From assembly GCA_910575405.1 (NCBI GenBank), contig CAJTER010000023.1:1-64000 (forward strand): a DNA stretch of 64,000 nucleotides, in the 5' to 3' direction. This document shows, one piece after another, positions 51,669-59,168 of this stretch. The stretch's first letter is position 1. Each line of letters starts with the position of its first letter. The notes beneath the pieces are model-generated. The model was not told the origin of the DNA. It saw only the letters and a list, made by a program, of their open reading frames with translations, and did no database searches. Made by a program: the position numbers and the translations under genes. The stretch comes from Clostridia bacterium (GTDB taxonomy: Bacteria; Bacillota; Clostridia; Peptostreptococcales; Anaerovoracaceae).

Positions 51669-52154
51669 GTGAAGATCAATACGATGGATTACAGTAAATC
51701 ACCCAGAATCTTTGTCATCGGATTCTTTGGAAGCGACCGAAAGCAAGCGGCGGAGCATTTGGCTGCGGAGCTGGGCTATGAGGCCGTGGATCTGGATGAA
51801 GAAATCGAAAAAAAGGATGGCAGGAGCGTTTCCCGCATCTGTATGATGATGGGGGAGCACGAATACCGCAATCAGGAATACCAGCGGCTCACGGAGCTGG
51901 CGCAAAAAAGCGGCATCGTCGTCTGCTGCGGCGACGGGGTTGTGCTGGATGATATGAGTATGGAACTTTTAAAGAAAAACGATGTGCTGGTGGCAGATGC
52001 GGATTTGACGCCGGAGGAGCTGTGGGAAAAGGCAAAAAAGCTGGAAAATCCCATCTATGCCTTCATGCATCAGGGGGATGAAGGGGCAAAAAAATCCATT
52101 TTTATGTCCCTCTATGAGCAGAGAAAGCCGCTGTACAGCCAATTTGTCCGTTGA
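51669..52154 (+). CDS. Shikimate-kinase-like protein with degenerate P-loop
   Basis: A 161-aa protein of the shikimate kinase fold. GFFGSDRKQAAEHLA (18-32) occupies the Walker A position, but the canonical GxGK[ST] is lost (SDRKQ). VDLDEEIE (40-47) and MGEHEYRNQEYQ (61-72) keep the shikimate-binding Asp and the Arg/Glu of the GExxFRxxE motif. CCGDGVVL replaces the GGG motif. The length is normal. Without the P-loop Lys/Ser it is unlikely to transfer phosphate efficiently and may be a regulatory or diverged enzyme. No other aro genes are present. Translation start is the GTG at 51669 (AGTGAGGATTAG upstream is weak). Confidence 0.75.
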   Translation: MKINTMDYSKSPRIFVIGFFGSDRKQAAEHLAAELGYEAVDLDEEIEKKDGRSVSRICMMMGEHEYRNQEYQRLTELAQKSGIVVCCGDGVVLDDMSMELLKKNDVLVADADLTPEELWEKAKKLENPIYAFMHQGDEGAKKSIFMSLYEQRKPLYSQFVR

Positions 52155-52214
52155 TGACATTGCAGTTTGAGAGGCGTACTTTGATCAGTTTGATGAATTT
52201 AGAGGAGGTTTTTT

Positions 52215-52763
52215 ATGATATACAGAGGTGAAGAAGCGGAAAAAAGGGCAGCTCTCGCTGTTGCGGAGAAGATGGCTGCCGCTGCGAAAACGGCTCCAAA
52301 AGGGTCTGGCCGGGATACGGTGATGGCCCTGATTTTGGATGGGGAAGATAAGGATACCCTCAGCGCCCATATGCGGGATATTGCCCGGGAAACCGGAGAA
52401 GAATTTTTTAAGCGGGATGCGGCTAATGTGGATAACAGCCACTGCATCGTCCTGCTTGCGGCAATTTCAGCTCCCTTTGGGCTGGGCTGCTGCGGCATGT
52501 GCGGCTTTGAAAACTGCGGAAAAATGGCAGAAGCCGGCGCAAACTGCGCCTTCAACATCACGGATCTGGGAATTGCCGCTGGCTCTGCTGCTGCCATTGC
52601 CGCTGACAACCGCATTGACAACCGGATTCTCTTCTCAGCCGGCCAGGCGGCGCTGCGGATGGAGCTGTTCCCCGCGGATGTACGGGTCTGCTATGGGATT
52701 CCCCTTGCCACCAGCTCGAAGAGCATCTTCTTTGATCGGGATCCGGCTAATGTGATGTTGTAA
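52215..52763 (+). CDS. DUF2148 ferredoxin-like domain protein
   Basis: This 182-aa protein has a DUF2148 domain. The cysteine cluster GLGCCGMCGFENCGKM (Cys92, 93, 96, 101) plus Cys111 (GANCAFNITDLGIA) resembles an iron-sulphur binding site. The rest is helical with Ala-rich segments. The family is widespread in anaerobes (Clostridia, Bacteroides, methanogens) and uncharacterised. It is cytoplasmic. The ATG follows AGAGGAGGTTTTTT. It is third in the same-strand run after the C39-like and shikimate-kinase-like genes. Confidence 0.85.
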   Translation: MIYRGEEAEKRAALAVAEKMAAAAKTAPKGSGRDTVMALILDGEDKDTLSAHMRDIARETGEEFFKRDAANVDNSHCIVLLAAISAPFGLGCCGMCGFENCGKMAEAGANCAFNITDLGIAAGSAAAIAADNRIDNRILFSAGQAALRMELFPADVRVCYGIPLATSSKSIFFDRDPANVML

Positions 52764-52815
52764 GGGCTATTTCCTTTATTATCCTTAATATGGAAAAATT
52801 GTTTTCAAAATATAC

Positions 52816-52844
52816 TTGAAATAACCAAAAATCTGTGCTAAACT
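52816..52844 (+). promoter_or_regulatory. Promoter of the antitoxin RNA (locus 2)
   Basis: TTGAAA (52816-52821), a 17-bp spacer and TAAACT (52839-52844). It points toward the toxin gene at 52922-53026. Confidence 0.65.
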
Positions 52845-52850
52845 ATGTTC

Positions 52851-52918
52851 AATGATGCTATTAGTGTTCAACAGAAACACAAAGAATCCCCACAGAGTGG
52901 CGTTCTGTGGGGATTCTT
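52851..52918 (+). ncRNA. Putative type I antitoxin RNA, locus 2
   Basis: A predicted 68-nt RNA from about 52851 to the terminator at 52882-52918. It contains TTCAACAGAAACAC (52867-52880). The same strand has TTCAACAAAAACAC at 53022-53035, across the toxin start codon. The RNA can therefore pair with about 14 nt of the toxin mRNA start (13 matches and a G-U pair), and again at the shared terminator. This matches the par/fst design. Confidence 0.7.
52882..52918. terminator. Shared bidirectional terminator of TA locus 2
   Basis: A perfect 15-bp stem (AAGAATCCCCACAGA and TCTGTGGGGATTCTT) with a 7-nt loop. It ends both the antitoxin RNA and the toxin mRNA. Confidence 0.85.
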
Positions 52919-52921
52919 ATG

Positions 52922-53026
52922 CTAATTGTCACGTTTCTTCTTGCTCTTACTGTCTAGCCATTTGCAGATATAGTGACAAACGATACCCGCTGCGACAGAG
53001 AGACCGAACGCTATCAGCGTCTTCAA
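52922..53026 (-). CDS. Type I toxin-like small membrane peptide, 34 aa
   Basis: A 34-residue peptide from a TTG start at 53026, behind AAAAGGGGTG. It is one hydrophobic helix (KTLIAFGLSVAAGIVCHYIC) followed by KWLDSKSKKKRDN, the layout of Fst/Ldr-like type I toxins. SVAAGIVCHYICKWLD resembles short hypothetical proteins of Firmicutes that I associate with such loci. It lies between its own promoter (53074-53102) and the terminator shared with a convergent RNA whose 5' part is complementary to its start region. Toxicity is inferred from layout, not shown. Confidence 0.72.
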   Translation of the reverse strand: MKTLIAFGLSVAAGIVCHYICKWLDSKSKKKRDN

Positions 53027-53073
53027 CAAAAACACCCCTTTTCTGTTGCCAGATTGGGCGTAACAACACTTGT

Positions 53074-53102
53074 AGAATAACATATTTTGTAATTTATTTC
53101 AA
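53074..53102 (-). promoter_or_regulatory. Promoter of the type I toxin (locus 2)
   Basis: On the minus strand TTGAAA (53102-53097), a 17-bp spacer and TATTCT (53079-53074). It predicts a leader of about 45 nt before the TTG start. Confidence 0.65.
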
Positions 53103-53135
53103 TATATGTCATTTTTTAATTTTTCCTGCTTTTAT

Positions 53136-53178
53136 AGTGTCTGGTTGAAAATTGTGATAGAAAAATCAACTAGACACT
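53136..53178. repeat. 13-bp inverted repeat, IS-end-like
   Basis: AGTGTCTGGTTGA (53136-53148) and TCAACTAGACACT (53166-53178) match at 12 of 13 positions with a 17-nt loop and no T-run. It resembles IS ends or an operator more than a terminator. It lies between TA locus 2 and the PAP2 gene. Confidence 0.5.
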
Positions 53179-53246
53179 ACACTTGTCCTTAAATAATAGG
53201 CGGCGCTGCCCTTTACCGGCTTCTCTGCCGCACAAAAGCTTCCCCT

Positions 53247-53870
53247 TCACCGCAGATCAAGCTTCTGCCTGTACCGCTCCTCCAGCGACAAAATCACCAT
53301 CAAAGCCGCCGCCCCCAGCAGCCAGCCGCCCAGCACATCGGTAGGGTAGTGGACGCCCATATAAATGCGGCTCGGCCCAATGCAGATCCAGGGAATTGCC
53401 AGGAGCACAGTCAGGACATTGGCCGTTTTCCTGTCCTTCACATAGCTTCTCACCAAAGCGATGAGCAGTCCGTAGACCACCATACTAGTTATGGAATGGC
53501 CGCTGGTAAAGGAATATCCGCCTTCATCGATGAGATGCAGGCTCACATCGGGCCGGGGCCGCTGGAATATCTGCTTGATGCCTTTATTAAAGGCGGTTAT
53601 GAAGATGGCGCTGATGGAAACCGGCACTCCGTACCGCATGCGGGTTTTGGGCAGGAACAGCAGCAGGATGCAGAGGCCGCTGATGGTCTGCCAATTTCCC
53701 ATATAAGTGATGGCTTTCAGTACCGGCGTCAGGGCGCTGCTTCGCAGGGAATAAAACCACTGCCTGATTGCCGTATCGAATGGCAGGACGTCGTTTGTCT
53801 CCACAAACCAGGCGGTGACGGCAAAGCCTGCCAGGCATATTATCATGATGATCGTTCTTTTCTTTGTCAT
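53247..53870 (-). CDS. PAP2-family membrane phosphatase
   Basis: A 207-aa protein with about six membrane helices and the three PAP2 motifs: KQIFQRPRP (KX6RP-type), TSGHS (PSGH-type) and SRIYMGVHYPTDVLGG (SRX5HX3D). The catalytic His and Asp face outward. Substrates are lipid phosphates such as undecaprenyl diphosphate or phosphatidic acid. The ATG at 53870 follows GGAGCCGATT. A TTG four codons upstream is possible. It is monocistronic. The 53871-54190 gap shows only a short ACAATTTATATTGT palindrome. Confidence 0.88.
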   Translation of the reverse strand: MTKKRTIIMIICLAGFAVTAWFVETNDVLPFDTAIRQWFYSLRSSALTPVLKAITYMGNWQTISGLCILLLFLPKTRMRYGVPVSISAIFITAFNKGIKQIFQRPRPDVSLHLIDEGGYSFTSGHSITSMVVYGLLIALVRSYVKDRKTANVLTVLLAIPWICIGPSRIYMGVHYPTDVLGGWLLGAAALMVILSLEERYRQKLDLR

Positions 53871-54190
53871 AATCGGCTCCAATCTTCCAGTTGCTTTTCA
53901 ATTTATTTATTTCCTTATTTTATTATAGTATGAACCGGCTGGCCGGGAAATCCCCTTTCTCAATTGATTTGAAAAAAGGCGGTGCATATGGTAATATGTT
54001 AAGAACAATTACAATTTATATTGTAGATGACGGTTTGTTTTTTGGGTACACGTAGAACATGCGCCCGCAGGGGGCGGTGCGCAAAGGTTTTCACAGGACA
54101 TCCGCCGTTTGATTTTTCCTTGGAGAAGAGCTTCTGGAGGATGAGGGCCAAAGCATGGAGAACAGGGGATAGGGAAAGGAGCTGAGCCGC

Positions 54191-55888
54191 ATGAAGTACA
54201 AACCGCTGCCAGTAGGCGTAGAAAATTTTGAAAAACTGATCACCAGGGGATATTATTTTATTGATAAGACCTGGTTTATTAAAGATCTGTTAGATAAAAA
54301 GGGGGACGTCAACCTGTTTACTCGCCCCAGGCGGTTCGGCAAAACTCTGAGTCTGAGCATGCTGCGCTATTTCTTCGAGGATGAACGGGAGCGGGACGGA
54401 AGCAGGAAGGACAACCGGGCCATCTTTAATGGCCTTTCCATCATGGAGGCGGGGGAAAAATATCTGTCCTATATGGGCAAGTATCCGGTCATCAGCGTGA
54501 CTTTAAAGGAGGCCAGTCAGCCGGATTTCGAGCTGTCCTGCGACCTTCTGGCTATTCAGATTTCCAGCGAATACGAGCGGCATTCCTATGTCTATAAAAG
54601 CGGCTGTCTGGACCCTCACGAGAAGGAAAAATATCTGCGCATTATGGAGGAGCGGGGAAGCCGGGGGGATTACAGGGATTCCCTGCGTTTTCTTTCATCT
54701 TGCCTGAGAAAATATTACGGCAGAAAGGCCATCCTCCTTATCGATGAATACGACGTGCCTCTGGAAAACGCCTTTTTCAGCGGATTTTATGAAGAAATGG
54801 TCGGCTTCCTGCGAGGCTTCTTTGGCGCGGCCTTAAAGACCAACGACTCCCTGGAATTCGCTGTTATCACCGGCTGCCTGCGGATTTCCAAGGAGAGCAT
54901 TTTCACCGGCCTCAATAACCTGGAAATCGAATCCATTCTCAGCAAAAATTACGATGAATATTTCGGCTTTACCGACGAGGAAGTGCAGCGCATGTGCCGG
55001 GATTACGATCTGGGGCACAAATACGAGCTGATCAAGGAGTGGTACAACGGCTACATCTTTGGAAACGCCAACGTCTACAACCCCTGGAGCCTGATCCGCT
55101 TTATCAAGGATCTGCTGGCCGATGAAAATGAATTTCCCAAATGCCACTGGGCCAACACCAGCTCCAACTCCATCGTGCGCAGCCTCATTGAGCGGGCAGA
55201 CGATGAAACCAAGGGGGAAATCGAGGCTCTGATTGAGGGAAAGACCATCGAAAAGCCCATCCACGAGGACGTCACCTACGGGGAAATGTATGACAGCATG
55301 GACAACCTGTGGAACTTCATGTTCTTTACCGGCTACTTCCGCAAGGTTCGCCAGTGGATGAATCCAAAAACAAAGCAGCAGTATGCAGAGCTTACCATCC
55401 CGAATGAAGAGATCAAATATATTTTCCGCACCAAAATCCTCACCTGGTTTGACGAGAAGATCCGGGAGCGGGACCTGACCGATCTGTACGCGGCTATTTT
55501 GGGTCTGGACGCGGAAACTTTTGAGGAAGAACTGAGCGATCTGTTACAGGAAACCATCAGCTTTAACGATGCCCAGGAAAGCTTTTACCATGGATTTATG
55601 GCCGGAGTTCTTTCCAAGCTGAAGGGATACGTGACCCGCTCCAATCGGGAAGGCGGCCGGGGAAGAAGCGATCTGATCCTGCGCCCGGTGACCAGAAGAA
55701 AGCCCGCCTTTGTGCTGGAATTCAAAATCGCCAGGAAATTCTCCGAGCTGGAAGCAAAGGCAGGGGAAGCCCTGCAGCAGATCGAGGAAAAACAGTACGA
55801 GCAGGAGCTGAACAACGATGGCTACGCGGTCGTTCACAAATACGGCATCGCCTTTTTCGGCAAGGACTGTCTGATCCGGCTGGGCTGA
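54191..55888 (+). CDS. AAA-ATPase-like/PD-(D/E)XK fusion protein, copy 3
   Basis: A 565-aa protein, very close to copy 1 (35506-37206): same start MKYKPLPVGVENFEKLITRGYYFIDKTWFI, Walker A-like RPRRFGKTLSLSML, Walker B AILLIDEYDVPLENAFF, and nuclease core GRGRSDLILRPVTRRKPAFVLEFKI. The two differ mostly at about residues 100-160 and 300-320. They lie in opposite orientation 17 kb apart. The ATG follows GGAAAGGAGCTGAGCCGC. The neighbours (PAP2 phosphatase, plsC) look unrelated to its function. Confidence 0.85.
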   Translation: MKYKPLPVGVENFEKLITRGYYFIDKTWFIKDLLDKKGDVNLFTRPRRFGKTLSLSMLRYFFEDERERDGSRKDNRAIFNGLSIMEAGEKYLSYMGKYPVISVTLKEASQPDFELSCDLLAIQISSEYERHSYVYKSGCLDPHEKEKYLRIMEERGSRGDYRDSLRFLSSCLRKYYGRKAILLIDEYDVPLENAFFSGFYEEMVGFLRGFFGAALKTNDSLEFAVITGCLRISKESIFTGLNNLEIESILSKNYDEYFGFTDEEVQRMCRDYDLGHKYELIKEWYNGYIFGNANVYNPWSLIRFIKDLLADENEFPKCHWANTSSNSIVRSLIERADDETKGEIEALIEGKTIEKPIHEDVTYGEMYDSMDNLWNFMFFTGYFRKVRQWMNPKTKQQYAELTIPNEEIKYIFRTKILTWFDEKIRERDLTDLYAAILGLDAETFEEELSDLLQETISFNDAQESFYHGFMAGVLSKLKGYVTRSNREGGRGRSDLILRPVTRRKPAFVLEFKIARKFSELEAKAGEALQQIEEKQYEQELNNDGYAVVHKYGIAFFGKDCLIRLG

Positions 55889-55968
55889 CGGCCTGGCGCG
55901 GAAGGCCCCACTAAGGGACGGCAGGCAGAAGGGGCTACATTCAAAACAAAAGCTTATCAGGAGGACTT

Positions 55969-56721
55969 ATGAAAATTTTAAAAAACATACCCGGCTTTAT
56001 TAAGCTTTACAGCTTGCTGGGCGGTTTGAATCAATATAAAAAGGAAATCGAAGACGCAAAGGCAAAGGGAGACTACGAACGGGAGCGGCGCAATATTCAG
56101 AAGGCGGAGGATATCTGGGCCAATGATATTATGAAAACCTTCGGCTGCCATCTGGAGGTTTATGGAAGGGAGCATATCCCGCAAAAGGGACCTGTTGTAT
56201 TTATCGGTAATCATCAGGGCAATGCGGATATTATCTCCTATTTCGCGGCCATCAGTCCTTCCATGGCATATGGTTATGTTGCCAAAGAGGATCTTGCGAA
56301 AATTCCCCTTTACGGACCATGGATCCACCGGGTGCGCAGCGTTTTCATTACCAGAAATGATCCCAGAGCTTCCTTAAAGGCTATTGATGAAGGAATTGAG
56401 CTCATCGAAAAGGGCTTTTCCCTGATGATTTTCCCAGAGGGCACCAGGAGCAAGGGGCCGGAAATGGGGGAATTCAAACGGGGCGCTTTTAAGCTGGCTG
56501 TAAAGCCGGAGGTTCCCATCGTGCCTGTTTCGGTTAACGGGAGCTACAAGATGTTTGAGGAAACCGGCGTGCTGAAAGGTGCTGATATCGGGGTCATGAT
56601 CCATCCGCCTGTGGAAACCAAAGGGCTTTCCCGGCCTGAGGAAAAGAAAATGTGTCTGGAAGTGGAGCAGACGGTAAGGGATGGCGTGAAAAAGCTGCAG
56701 GAGCTCCAGGAGAACAAATGA
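55969..56721 (+). CDS. plsC: 1-acyl-sn-glycerol-3-phosphate acyltransferase (PlsC family)
   Basis: This 250-aa acyltransferase has GNHQGNADII (His82, Asp87, the HX4D pair), RSVFITRNDPRASLKAI, and the substrate-binding FPEGTRSKGPEMGEFKRGA and VPIVPVSV motifs. It transfers a second acyl chain to lysophosphatidic acid at the membrane. The N-terminal region is amphipathic rather than clearly transmembrane. The start at 55969 follows AGGAGGACTT. Its stop overlaps the ATG of the response regulator gene (ATGA), so lipid synthesis and the sensor/ABC module behind it may be cotranscribed. Confidence 0.85.
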   Translation: MKILKNIPGFIKLYSLLGGLNQYKKEIEDAKAKGDYERERRNIQKAEDIWANDIMKTFGCHLEVYGREHIPQKGPVVFIGNHQGNADIISYFAAISPSMAYGYVAKEDLAKIPLYGPWIHRVRSVFITRNDPRASLKAIDEGIELIEKGFSLMIFPEGTRSKGPEMGEFKRGAFKLAVKPEVPIVPVSVNGSYKMFEETGVLKGADIGVMIHPPVETKGLSRPEEKKMCLEVEQTVRDGVKKLQELQENK

Positions 56722-57413
56722 AATCGATCTTTTTAGTGGAAGATGATAAGGAAATTGCCAAAAATCTTACCCTGCTGCTCTCCGCAGAGGGATTTACCGC
56801 AGTTCACGCCGCCACGCAGCAGGAAGCGGTCTCCATGCTTTCTGACTCTTCCGGCAGGAAATTCGACCTGGCTCTGGTGGACATTTCCCTGCCTGATGGA
56901 AATGGATTTGCTGTCTGTACAGAAATCAAGGAAGCGCAGGATATTCCCGTTATTTTTCTCACCGCTTCCGGGGATGAAGCCAGCGTTGTGACTGGGCTGA
57001 ACATGGGTGCGGATGATTATATCACAAAGCCCTTCCGGCCCCGGGAGCTGATTGCGCGCATCAAGGCCGCGCTGCGAAAATCCGGCCAGTCTCCATCTGT
57101 TTTTGAGCTGCAGGGGCTTTCCGTGGACACGGCCAGCGGCATTGTGAAAAAGCATGGGAAAGAGATTTCTCTCTCTGCGCTGGAATACCGGCTACTGCTG
57201 GTTTTTACGGCAAATCCGGGCAGCATTATTACCCGGGACCGGCTGCTGGACGAGCTCTGGGACGCAGCAGGGGAATTTGTCAATAACAACACTCTGACCG
57301 TATACATCAAGCGTCTGCGGGAAAAAATTGAGGAGGATCCAGCTGATCCAAAGATCATCCTGACGGTTCGCGGTACCGGGTATCGGCTGGGAGGCGGCGA
57401 TGTTTCGAAATAA
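56718..57413 (+). CDS. OmpR-family response regulator
   Basis: A 231-aa regulator. The receiver has VEDDKEIAK at the start, phospho-Asp in LALVDISLPDGNGF and ITKPFRP. The winged-helix DNA-binding domain (about 130-228) includes LSALEYRLLLVF and VYIKRLREKIEEDP...VRGTGYRLG. The ATG at 56718 overlaps the plsC stop; the ribosome site inside plsC is CCAGGAG. The kinase gene begins inside its last codons (14-bp overlap). It probably activates the ABC genes at 58482-61828. Confidence 0.9.
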   Translation: MKSIFLVEDDKEIAKNLTLLLSAEGFTAVHAATQQEAVSMLSDSSGRKFDLALVDISLPDGNGFAVCTEIKEAQDIPVIFLTASGDEASVVTGLNMGADDYITKPFRPRELIARIKAALRKSGQSPSVFELQGLSVDTASGIVKKHGKEISLSALEYRLLLVFTANPGSIITRDRLLDELWDAAGEFVNNNTLTVYIKRLREKIEEDPADPKIILTVRGTGYRLGGGDVSK

Positions 57414-58389
57414 AGAAATAGTAAGGTTTTGTATGTTGCTTGCTGTGATAACCGCATGCTCCTCTGCGGCGGGATTTTTCATCGGCAGGACGGCAGGGCT
57501 CCTATGCCTTATCTCGGCAGCTGTCTTTTCTGCGGCTTTTTTTCTCTTTACCAGGAAGCGTTATCAGCGAATCGCGCGGATTTCCCAGGAAATTGATGAA
57601 GTGCTTCATAATGAAGAGCGTCTTTTGATTTGCGAGGCAGAGGAAGGGGAGCTTTCCATTCTGCAAAGCGAAATAACGAAAATGACCCTGCGCATCCGGG
57701 AGCAGAACCACACGCTGAAAAATGAAAAAGAGCATCTCGCCGATTCCCTGGCGGACATCGCCCACCAGCTGCGCACGCCCCTCACATCTGTAAATCTGAT
57801 CCTGTCCCTTCTTGCAAATGAGCCGGATGAACAAAAGCGTAAGACCCTTCTGCGGGAAGCGGAAGGACTTTTGCTGCGCATGGACTGGCTCCTTACTTCC
57901 CTTTTAAAGCTGTCCCAGCTGGATGCGGGAATCATCGAATTTCAAAGAGAGCCTCTGGATGTGAGAGCCCTTGTCAACATGGCGCTTCAGCCTCTGCTCA
58001 TTTCCATGGAGCTGCACGGCATTGATTTGCGGCTGAGCATAGCGGATGGCATCCAGATAGAAGGGGATTCTGGCTGGCTGGCGGAAGCCCTGCGAAATAT
58101 CCTCAAAAACTGCATGGAAAGCGCCGGGGACGGCGGTCAGATTGAAATCTCCTGCGAAGACACCCTTTTGTATACCGAAATCATCATACATGACAGCGGC
58201 CCGGGCTTTGAAAAGGAAGATCTGCGCTTTCTCTTTGATCGCTTTTACCGCGGAAAAAGCGGCGCTGCTTCCGGATATGGCATTGGCCTGGCCCTCTGTA
58301 AAACCATCATCACCCGCCGGGGCGGAACCGTTTCCGCTAAAAACCATCCCCAGGGCGGGGCTGTGTTTGCGGTGCGGTTTTTGAAATGA
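57400..58389 (+). CDS. Sensor histidine kinase
   Basis: A 329-aa kinase with two short membrane helices (about 8-30 and 33-50) and hardly any extracellular loop. A HAMP-like coil, the phospho-His in LADIAHQLRTPLTSV, and the HATPase boxes (NILKNCMESAG, DSGPGFEKEDLRFLFDRFYRG, GYGIGLALCK) follow. The architecture is that of kinases sensing through an ABC permease, consistent with the ATPase/permease pair that follows after 92 bp. In that gap I see no certain promoter. A TGTGAC (58394)...GTCACG (58416) pair may be a regulator site. Confidence 0.88.
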   Translation: MFRNKEIVRFCMLLAVITACSSAAGFFIGRTAGLLCLISAAVFSAAFFLFTRKRYQRIARISQEIDEVLHNEERLLICEAEEGELSILQSEITKMTLRIREQNHTLKNEKEHLADSLADIAHQLRTPLTSVNLILSLLANEPDEQKRKTLLREAEGLLLRMDWLLTSLLKLSQLDAGIIEFQREPLDVRALVNMALQPLLISMELHGIDLRLSIADGIQIEGDSGWLAEALRNILKNCMESAGDGGQIEISCEDTLLYTEIIIHDSGPGFEKEDLRFLFDRFYRGKSGAASGYGIGLALCKTIITRRGGTVSAKNHPQGGAVFAVRFLK

Positions 58390-58481
58390 AAATGTGACAA
58401 ATCTCTCACCAAAAAGTCACGCTAATGTAAGCTGAACGCTTTATACTATAACCATTCAATAAAAGAAGGAGGTTCACTTTA

Positions 58482-59168
58482 ATGGAATTTTTAAAAGTTG
58501 AAAATCTGTGTAAAGCGTACGGCCAGGGTGAAAACCGGGTCACAGCCCTGGATCATGTTTCTCTGGAAATTGAAAAGGGGGAATTCACCGCCATTATCGG
58601 CTCTTCCGGCTCCGGCAAATCCACGCTGCTTCACATTATGGCAGGGGTGGATATTCCCACCAGCGGAAAGGTTTATTTAAATGGCCAGGACGTGTACGCC
58701 CAGAGCAGTGAAAAGCTGGCCGTGTTCCGCAGGAGGCAGGTAGGGTTGATTTATCAGTTTCACAATCTGATTCCTACGCTGGATGTGGTGGAAAATATTA
58801 CGCTTCCCATCTTAATGGATCGGCGAAAGATCAACAGGGAGCGGCTGAATGATCTGCTGGAGCTTTTGGGGCTTCAGGAGAGAAAACATCATTTGCCCAA
58901 TCAGCTTTCTGGGGGACAGCAGCAAAGGGTAGCCATTGGAAGGGCTTTGATGAACGCGCCTCAGGTCTGCCTGGCCGACGAGCCCACGGGAAGTCTGGAC
59001 AGCCGCAACGGACATGAGATCATCCGCCTTTTGAAAATGAGCCACAAACGGTATCACCAGACGCTGATCATCGTCACCCACGATGAAAACATCGCTTTGC
59101 AGGCGGATCGCATCATCACCATTGCTGATGGCAAAGTTATGCAGGATGAGAGGCAGGTGAGACGGTAA
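58482..59168 (+). CDS. ABC transporter ATPase (MacB/LolD type)
   Basis: A 228-aa ABC ATPase with Walker A GSSGSGKST (about 39-47), Q-loop LIYQFHNLIPTLD, signature LSGGQQQRVAIGRAL, Walker B VCLADEPTGSLD and switch His in VTHDENIA. It couples to the FtsX-type permease gene whose ATG overlaps its stop (TAATG). The ribosome site is GAAGGAGGTTCACTTT. It is likely controlled by the two-component pair just upstream. It would power efflux or release of a cell-envelope compound; the substrate is unknown. Confidence 0.92.
   Translation: MEFLKVENLCKAYGQGENRVTALDHVSLEIEKGEFTAIIGSSGSGKSTLLHIMAGVDIPTSGKVYLNGQDVYAQSSEKLAVFRRRQVGLIYQFHNLIPTLDVVENITLPILMDRRKINRERLNDLLELLGLQERKHHLPNQLSGGQQQRVAIGRALMNAPQVCLADEPTGSLDSRNGHEIIRLLKMSHKRYHQTLIIVTHDENIALQADRIITIADGKVMQDERQVRR

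Noticed and set aside
54010-54030. ACAATTTATATTGT palindrome before AAA/nuclease copy 3
   Set aside because: Short and AT-rich, expected by chance in such sequence; no copy before the paralogue at 37.2 kb.
58389-58482. Promoter between the kinase and ABC ATPase genes
   Set aside because: TATACT-like sequence is present near 58440 but no -35 at the right distance; I do not annotate it.
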